DNA of 39,221 bases from Muribaculaceae bacterium (lineage in GTDB: Bacteria; Bacteroidota; Bacteroidia; Bacteroidales; Muribaculaceae): positions 1-39,221 of the forward strand of contig VSPN01000024.1 of assembly GCA_009775355.1 (NCBI GenBank). Direction: 5' to 3'. A program made the position numbers and the translations under genes. The notes beneath the pieces were generated by a model. It searched no databases. It was not told the DNA's origin and saw only the letters and a program-made list of their open reading frames with translations. Each line of letters opens with the position of its first letter. Within the stretch, counting starts at the first letter, position 1. Of this stretch, positions 33,617 to 39,221 are shown one piece after another.

Positions 33617-36600
33617 ATGAAAAAACTGTTTACGCTGATCGCGACTCTACTGGCAACCGGAGCCGGTGTTGTCATCGCGACCACGCGTGGCTCCGCAATC
33701 GAGCCACAGGAGTTTGACCCTCAAGTAGCCGGAAAGTTCCCGACTATGGTCGTAACCCGCCCGGACAACCAGCCCCAGCGAGTCACCGCAGGAGGCACAA
33801 ACCTCTACGGCTTCCTCTCGGACTGGACGCTGACACCAGAAGACTGGTTACGCAGTTACCGAGGCATCTACACAATCGGACAATACGGCGAGGTCAATAA
33901 AGTCTATGCCGACCCCTCCGCATCGCTGATCAACAGGTTTACAGGGGCATTCCTTCTCGACGGCTTTCTCTATGGTTACGCAGAGCCATATTTTGACGAA
34001 AGCTGGAATACTGGCACTCCTAAATTCCTTAAGGTCAACTTCGAGACCGGAGAGATAATAGACCAGCAGGAAGCGTCGGACAACATCACCTGGGTCTCCC
34101 CGCTCGCCTACAACACAGAAGACGGCTACTTCTATTTCTGCTCACGAAACTACGAGTTCTGCCGTGCCACCATCGCGAATCCCAACGGATATGAGGTGGT
34201 GAAACAGTATGACACCCAGAACGACAACATCACCTCTCTCGCCTACTGTCCTGAAGACAAGAATTTCTATGGCGTCAACGTCAACAAAAAATTCATCAGG
34301 ATAGACACCGAGGGAAATGTCACACCGATCTGCGACATACCTGACAAGAGCAAACACAGTTCATATCAGGCGGCCATGACATGGTCGCCCAAGGAGGGAG
34401 TGTTCTACTGGGACTATCTCGATGACGGATATCCGACAATCTCGAACCTTTACACAGTGACACGCGACGGCACATTCAACCTCGAATGCACTCTTGATGA
34501 CAATTCATGTTTCGACTGGTTTGTCACGCCCGATGTGAAATACGTGGCATCCGCACCGGAAAGTCCGGTGATCGACTCGATCGACTTCCCCGCCGGCGCG
34601 CTTTCAGGCAAATTAACGTTCACCATGCCCACACTGATGCAGAACGGCAACGCTCTGCCCGAGTCTGTAGACTGGACTGTGACACTCGACGGCGCGGACT
34701 ACGATAAAGGCTCGTGCAAGCCCGGTGCGAAAATCGAGGTGGAATTCACCGACATCGAGGCCGGCAACCATGAATTCGGAGTCATAGCCTCGATAGATGT
34801 GCTGAGATGCGACCCGGTAACCCGCCGCCTATGGATCGGCAACGACACCCCGATGGCTCCGCAGAACGTCTCCCTGACAAAGACCACAGTCAGCTGGAGT
34901 GCCCCGACATCGGGAGTTCACGCGGGCTATGTCGATTTCGGATCCATGACCTACAACGTGAGGATAGTCAACGTGTCGGGCAACACGGTGTTCTCGACAA
35001 CCGTCGCATCGACCTCGACCGAATACACTCTTGAGAACCCCGAAGACCTTTCGCTCTACACTGCACATGTCACCGCATCGAGCAACGGTCTGACCAGTGC
35101 CGAGGCCAACTCCCAGGGTGTCGTGATGGGCGACGCGATAACTCCCCCGGTCAGCTTCGCTCCCACACAGGCCGAGCTCTCTCTCATGACAACTTTCGAC
35201 AAGAACAACGACAATACCTGCTGGACATGGAACCAGGAGCGTCAGGCTCTCTATTCAGGCTACACTTCCGACGGCAATCCCAAACCGATGGACGACTACA
35301 TCTTCCTTCCCGCCATGAAGTTCGGCAGCTCGGAACGCATCTATGAGATATCGCTCGACGCATCAGCATGGGCTCCTCAGTTCGATGAAGAATACCTTGA
35401 TGTGGTTCTCGCCACCGAGCCCAATTACGACGGCGTGATCGAGAGTCTCATCGACCGCATCAAGGTTCCGTGCGCATACGATCTCCGCGGCAATCAGGTG
35501 ACCGAATGGAAGAACCTGCAGGCAGGCTTCAGCGTCTACGAGCCGGGCATCTATTACATAGGCATACATTGCTCGTCGGCACACGACATGTCTGGCGTTC
35601 TCGTGCGCAACATCATGGTCAAAGACGGCAAAGTGCTCAACACAAGTCCCGCCATGGCGACCGGACTTCAGGCCACAGCCGCCGCCAACGGTCGCCTCGC
35701 GGCAACCGTGAAGTTCACTTTCCCGACAGAGACAGTGGGCGGCGACCCGATCGCGCAGGGCACCGAACTGACTGCCACTATCGAAAGTTCTGTAGAGACA
35801 GCCACGGTCAAAGGCATACCGGGCGGACAGGGCGAAGCCACAGTAGCAACCATTCAGGGCGAGAACCAGATAAACGTGACCGTATCGAACACCAATGGCG
35901 AAAACAGCCCCTCGGCCACCGTCAAGGTGTTCACGGGCCAGACCGTGCCGTCGCATGTAACCAATGTGCGCGGTGTCGTGTCGGATGACATGCGCGACTT
36001 CACTCTCATGTGGGACGCTCCAACCGAGGGTGCTGACGGCGGATATATAGACCCGACGCAACTTGCATACAATGTTTATGTGTACGACCAGACCGGCGTG
36101 CCCTCAAACTGGATACCCCTGGCGAAGAACCTGACCGAGCGTCAGTATACATTCTCTCCTGACACCCAGAATTACTACCGTCTTGCCGTAGAGGCAGTCA
36201 ATGTGGCGGGAGCAAGCTCGATGGTTTCGGGATCCGCATGGGTCGGCCCGGCCTACACTCTCCCCTACTCCGATGACTTCTCGAGCCCATCCGAGATCTC
36301 CTGCACCAAACCCTGGCGCATATTCACCGACGGTTACTACGCTGAGTGGTCATACATTTATCTCAAGGATATCGATGCAGCCCTCTATGGTGCTGACAAC
36401 AAGAAAGTCGCAATGTACTGCGAAGGCGTCGACGGCACGACAGGACGCGTGTCAATGCCCAGATTCAGCACCCTCGGCGAGGAGTTCGCTTCTCTCAACA
36501 TGCACGTTTACACCGGCAGCCGAGCTGCGACGACAGTGATCAACGGTTATTCTTCAGGTCACTCCAGCAGGATGTACACACTCGGCACTCTCCCGGCAAA

Positions 36601-36967
36601 AGATGGCGAGGGTATCCGCGAGGTGACTCTCAAGCTGCCCGCCGAGCTTCTCAATGAGCCATGGGTGCAGATCATGATCGACACCGACATCCCGACAGAG
36701 AACTCATATTTCGCCATGACAGAGGTGTCGGTGACAGGATCAAGCGGAGTAAGAGACCTGACAGGAGACGCAATGTCGTCTATACGTGCCGAAGAAGGCG
36801 CCGTGCGCGTCAAAGGACATGAAGGCGACCATGTGACCGTTCTAACCGCCGACGGACGCACCGTCGCTTACGGAACAGCCGAAGGAAACGATACACTCTG
36901 GTATCTCGAACCTGGCGTGTATGTTGTAAAAGCTGGCAACGAAAGCGCAAAAATAATCGTAAGATAA
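33617..36967 (+). CDS. Large secreted protein with propeller-like, FN3-like and type IX-like C-terminal regions
   Basis: A 1116-residue protein with a signal peptide (MKKLFTLIATLLATGAGVVIA). Residues about 60-310 look like irregular propeller blades, each strand set reading like FLYGYAEPYF, GYFYFCSRNYEFCR or FYGVNVNKKFIRID. Ig/FN3-like stretches follow (about 315-500), then a jelly-roll-like segment (about 515-690), two more FN3-like units (about 690-890), another anchor-J-like segment (about 895-1035, PYSDDFSSPSEI), and a short C-terminal beta module (about 1040-1116). This module contains EPGVYVVKAG and ends AKIIVR, closely like the end of the first gene in the window. No enzyme motif is seen. 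It is probably type IX-exported. The gene that follows is also secreted and on the same strand. Confidence 0.82.
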   Translation: MKKLFTLIATLLATGAGVVIATTRGSAIEPQEFDPQVAGKFPTMVVTRPDNQPQRVTAGGTNLYGFLSDWTLTPEDWLRSYRGIYTIGQYGEVNKVYADPSASLINRFTGAFLLDGFLYGYAEPYFDESWNTGTPKFLKVNFETGEIIDQQEASDNITWVSPLAYNTEDGYFYFCSRNYEFCRATIANPNGYEVVKQYDTQNDNITSLAYCPEDKNFYGVNVNKKFIRIDTEGNVTPICDIPDKSKHSSYQAAMTWSPKEGVFYWDYLDDGYPTISNLYTVTRDGTFNLECTLDDNSCFDWFVTPDVKYVASAPESPVIDSIDFPAGALSGKLTFTMPTLMQNGNALPESVDWTVTLDGADYDKGSCKPGAKIEVEFTDIEAGNHEFGVIASIDVLRCDPVTRRLWIGNDTPMAPQNVSLTKTTVSWSAPTSGVHAGYVDFGSMTYNVRIVNVSGNTVFSTTVASTSTEYTLENPEDLSLYTAHVTASSNGLTSAEANSQGVVMGDAITPPVSFAPTQAELSLMTTFDKNNDNTCWTWNQERQALYSGYTSDGNPKPMDDYIFLPAMKFGSSERIYEISLDASAWAPQFDEEYLDVVLATEPNYDGVIESLIDRIKVPCAYDLRGNQVTEWKNLQAGFSVYEPGIYYIGIHCSSAHDMSGVLVRNIMVKDGKVLNTSPAMATGLQATAAANGRLAATVKFTFPTETVGGDPIAQGTELTATIESSVETATVKGIPGGQGEATVATIQGENQINVTVSNTNGENSPSATVKVFTGQTVPSHVTNVRGVVSDDMRDFTLMWDAPTEGADGGYIDPTQLAYNVYVYDQTGVPSNWIPLAKNLTERQYTFSPDTQNYYRLAVEAVNVAGASSMVSGSAWVGPAYTLPYSDDFSSPSEISCTKPWRIFTDGYYAEWSYIYLKDIDAALYGADNKKVAMYCEGVDGTTGRVSMPRFSTLGEEFASLNMHVYTGSRAATTVINGYSSGHSSRMYTLGTLPAKDGEGIREVTLKLPAELLNEPWVQIMIDTDIPTENSYFAMTEVSVTGSSGVRDLTGDAMSSIRAEEGAVRVKGHEGDHVTVLTADGRTVAYGTAEGNDTLWYLEPGVYVVKAGNESAKIIVR

Positions 36968-36981
36968 TCTTCATGAACCAA

Positions 36982-37014
36982 AGCGCGGGAGTCCGGTATC
37001 TTCCGTCTCCCGCG
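36982..37014 (+). terminator. GC hairpin between the two secreted-protein genes
   Basis: GCGCGGGAG (36982-36990) pairs with CTCCCGCGC (37006-37014) around a 15-base loop, with no T-run after it. It could partly terminate or protect the upstream message while letting some polymerase into the Omp28-type gene. Confidence 0.5.
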
Positions 37015-37033
37015 CAATCATCACGACACACAT

Positions 37034-38857
37034 ATGAAAATCGGAAAAATACTTCTGGCTCTGACGCTTGTCATCATGTCAGGAACGGCATCGGCCCAGA
37101 CATTATACAAGTTCGGATTCTGCTCGGGCTTCGCCGGCACCGAGTCCAGACTGACCATAGAAGGCGCGACTTCAGCCGAAGCCGCCATCTTTATTTCAGC
37201 AGAAGAGCTGGAGCGTTTCAGCGGCGACTCGTTTGCCGGCGTCAACGCTGCTCTGACCAGCAAAATGAACGTGCATGACATGACCGCATGGATCCGTAAG
37301 GATCTCAACGGAGAGAACCTCGCCGAGCAGTATATCGATATCCGTTCCACCCAGAAACCGCGCGACGGCTGGAACAGCATACAGTTCGATACCCCGGTCG
37401 TTATCGAACCGGGCACCGGATACTATGTGGGATACACATTCAACCAGACAAAGACCGCATCAGCCATATCATTTGTCGACGGCGATTATGCGGGAGCATC
37501 CTGGATCCGCACCGGAGAGGGCAACTGGTCTGAACGTGCCGACCTCGGCATCCTCAGCATCGAGGCCCTGATAACCGGCGAGAATCTGCCGCAGAACGAC
37601 ATGCAGCTAATATCGGCATCTCTGTCGGACGACTACTATGTGATCGACACTCCGGTGAGCATGATCTATGAGATCCGCAACAACGGCGTCGAGCCGGTGT
37701 CGGTGTTCACTCTGACCATAGCCGACGAGGAAGCGGGCATAAGCGTCAGCCACACCGTCTACCAGACGGTCAGCTACGGAGTGACGCGAAGCTACAAGGA
37801 ATCGTTCGTGATTCCAGGTGTCGAGTCTGGCAAGAAATACAGATTTACCGCCACAGTGTCGAAGCCCAACGGCTCAGACGACGAGACTCCCGAAGACAAC
37901 AGCGTGGTGCTTGGCGAAATTCCGGTTCTGGCCACTGTCTTCCCCAGAACAGTGCTTCTCGAAGAATTCACAACCGAAAAATGCTCCAACTGCCCTGCCG
38001 CAGCAGAGACTGTGCACGACATGATCGCAACATTCACCGACGACCAGAAAAAGCGTTTCGCCATGGTCTGCCACCACTCGGGATACGGCATTGACGCTTT
38101 CACACAGCCTTGCGACAAAGACTATATCTGGTTCTACAACAACGGCGGCTCGATGTATGCTCCTGCATTCATGCTTGACCGCGAAGGGCAGACAGGCAGC
38201 TCGGTCCGGACTCCGGTGTTCAGCAACCTTCCGGTCAACGCTTTCGCATATAAAGTCACTCAGGCACAGGATGTGCCGGCGCTCTACAGCGTGACTGTCT
38301 CCGGAACACATGACGCGACATCCCGCAAGCTACATGTGAAAGTGGAGGGAGAGGAGATGCTGGCTACTCTCGACAACCCCCGCATCACGGTCTACGTGGT
38401 GGAAGACAACGTATTGGCAAGCAATGACGGTATGGGTCAGAGCGGATCCGGCGGCGCGAAGTTCTATCACAACCACGTGGAACGCGCATACAACGACACA
38501 TGGGGAGAGCCTGCCGAATGGAACGGCAACAAATACACATATGAGTGCGAACTCGAGTATCCCGAAGGCTGCAAGACTGAGGACATGCAGGTGGTAGCAT
38601 TCATTTCAAATCGCGACGAAACCGACCCGGTAAACTGTGAAGTGGGCAACGCCGCATGGAAAGAGCTTGCGGATTTCGATCCTTCAGGCATCGATGGTAT
38701 AACCAACGATTCAGGCAAGACATCTGCGATGATCTATGATCTCTCTGGTAGCCTGACACGCAATTCCGATGACACGACCGGTCTTCCCGCAGGAGTCTAC
38801 ATCGTGAAGAAAATATCAGGAGGAAAATCAACCACCTCGAAGATCATTGTCAGGTAA
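37034..38857 (+). CDS. Omp28-family secreted protein with type IX-like C-terminus
   Basis: A 607-residue protein with a signal peptide ending SGTASAQ. An N-terminal beta domain (about 23-185) and a CARDB-like domain (about 195-295) precede an Omp28-related, thioredoxin-like domain (about 300-540). That domain opens with the family motif VLLEEFTTEKCSNCPAAA, where Cys317 and Cys320 form a CxxC pair. The C-terminal 60 residues are a short sorting-like module with LPAGVYIVKK and end KIIVR. Omp28 of Porphyromonas is a surface lipoprotein-like antigen of unclear function. Here there is no lipobox, so export by the type IX route is more likely. A redox role for CxxC is possible but not shown. It starts 66 bases after the upstream secreted gene and may share its transcript. 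Confidence 0.87.
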   Translation: MKIGKILLALTLVIMSGTASAQTLYKFGFCSGFAGTESRLTIEGATSAEAAIFISAEELERFSGDSFAGVNAALTSKMNVHDMTAWIRKDLNGENLAEQYIDIRSTQKPRDGWNSIQFDTPVVIEPGTGYYVGYTFNQTKTASAISFVDGDYAGASWIRTGEGNWSERADLGILSIEALITGENLPQNDMQLISASLSDDYYVIDTPVSMIYEIRNNGVEPVSVFTLTIADEEAGISVSHTVYQTVSYGVTRSYKESFVIPGVESGKKYRFTATVSKPNGSDDETPEDNSVVLGEIPVLATVFPRTVLLEEFTTEKCSNCPAAAETVHDMIATFTDDQKKRFAMVCHHSGYGIDAFTQPCDKDYIWFYNNGGSMYAPAFMLDREGQTGSSVRTPVFSNLPVNAFAYKVTQAQDVPALYSVTVSGTHDATSRKLHVKVEGEEMLATLDNPRITVYVVEDNVLASNDGMGQSGSGGAKFYHNHVERAYNDTWGEPAEWNGNKYTYECELEYPEGCKTEDMQVVAFISNRDETDPVNCEVGNAAWKELADFDPSGIDGITNDSGKTSAMIYDLSGSLTRNSDDTTGLPAGVYIVKKISGGKSTTSKIIVR

Positions 38858-38888
38858 CTGCCACGCCAAAGCAGCAACTGTCAACAGG

Positions 38889-38928
38889 AGGACGCCGCGA
38901 CACTAAGTCAGCGGCGTCCTTGTATTTT
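38889..38928 (+). terminator. Terminator of the Omp28-type gene
   Basis: AGGACGCCGC (38889-38898) and GCGGCGTCCT (38911-38920) form a perfect 10-bp stem with a 12-base loop, followed by TGTATTTT. Confidence 0.85.
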
Positions 38929-38963
38929 GCCAACGTATTGCTTTTGCCGGCAGATTGCTTCTT

Positions 38964-39052
38964 TCGGTGTCCCGGAGGTCCGCCGCTCCCGGTCCGGTCG
39001 CGCAAACAGACACCGAAGCAACACCGGGAGCGGCGGACCTCCGGGACGCCGA
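38964..39052. repeat. Long GC-rich inverted repeat (REP/MITE-like or structured RNA)
   Basis: Bases 38969-38993 and 39023-39047 are perfect 25-bp reverse complements. Allowing one G-T pair, the arms extend to 38964-38993 and 39023-39052 (30 bp). The spacer holds a smaller CGGT/ACCG stem (38995-38998, 39012-39015). No gene lies inside and no T-run follows. It is far longer than the terminators in this window. A dispersed palindromic element or a structured RNA are both possible. Confidence 0.7.
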
Positions 39053-39111
39053 CAGTAGAACCGTGCAGAAGAAATGAAGAGTCGAAGGATTTCTGAAGCG
39101 ATTCATAACAA

Positions 39112-39140
39112 CAAAAATCCCGACGGATGATTCCGTCGGG
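39112..39140 (-). terminator. Terminator of tRNA-Asn
   Basis: CCCGACGGA (39119-39127) pairs with TCCGTCGGG (39132-39140), a 9-bp stem with a 4-base loop. Reading on minus, it is followed by ATTTTTG. Confidence 0.85.
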
Positions 39141-39146
39141 AGTGGG

Positions 39147-39220
39147 CGCTTCAGGATGGGCTTGAACCAACGACCCCCTGATTAACAGTCAGGTGCTCTA
39201 ACCAACTGAGCTACTGAAGC
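39147..39220 (-). tRNA. tRNA-Asn (anticodon GTT)
   Basis: Read on the minus strand, the acceptor GCTTCAG pairs perfectly with CTGAAGC and the discriminator is G. The D arm is GCTC/GAGC with AGTTGGTTA in the loop. The anticodon stem CCTGA/TCAGG carries the loop CTGTTAA, giving anticodon GTT. The T arm is GTTGG-TTCAAGC-CCATC, with a T-T mismatch at its second pair where CCAAC would be expected. No CCA is encoded. The molecule is 74 bases long and ends one base from the window edge. A clear terminator follows it. Confidence 0.95.
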
Positions 39221-39221
39221 A

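Overview
The window reads as chromosomal DNA of a Bacteroidales bacterium. The evidence is the promoter grammar (many starts carry TAnnTTTG with a TTG/TTTG box 19-21 bases upstream), the type IX secretion protein PorQ, several long secreted proteins with type IX-like C-terminal modules, the lipoprotein form of TamA (TamL), an Omp28-family protein and the overlapping folP-cdaA pair. The moderately GC-rich DNA and overall gene style suggest the Muribaculaceae, but that is an impression and was not tested.

Layout. 1-2140: 3' end of a secreted multidomain protein, then rpmH. 2215-6735 (minus): gpmI, a 5'-nucleotidase and a GH3 lipoprotein in close series. 6843-9017: rplS (minus) back to back with folP-cdaA (plus). 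9046-11106: porQ (minus), a small secreted TonB C-terminal protein (plus) and a winged-helix protein (minus). 11382-15900: rsgA, then aspT and aspD, an aspartate:alanine antiporter with aspartate 4-decarboxylase that together form a decarboxylative proton-motive cycle. 15918-16237: a promoter, a 36-codon methionine-rich leader peptide, mutually exclusive antiterminator and terminator folds, and directly after the terminator a roughly 31-codon homoserine dehydrogenase remnant with no intact gene. 16238-22277: a membrane-spanning TPR/AraC-type regulator divergent from a 1310-residue secreted protein, with repeated operator-like sequences between them. 22297-32003 (minus): typA, then tamB-tamL-small membrane protein. 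32121-33365: rplU-rpmA (minus) divergent from rpsO. 33488-38928: two more secreted proteins, one with an Omp28 domain. 38964-39220: a long GC-rich inverted repeat and tRNA-Asn.

How it fits together. Most of the window is housekeeping (translation, ribosome assembly, glycolysis, folate, c-di-AMP) and envelope biogenesis (TamB/TamL, PorQ). The secreted proteins look like cargo for the type IX pathway that PorQ belongs to. The most unusual part is 15918-16237, which looks like a methionine-sensing attenuator cut off from the operon it once controlled.

Limits. All calls come from reading motifs, start codons and base-pairing by eye. No database search, folding energy or phylogeny was run. Promoter calls are consensus matches only.
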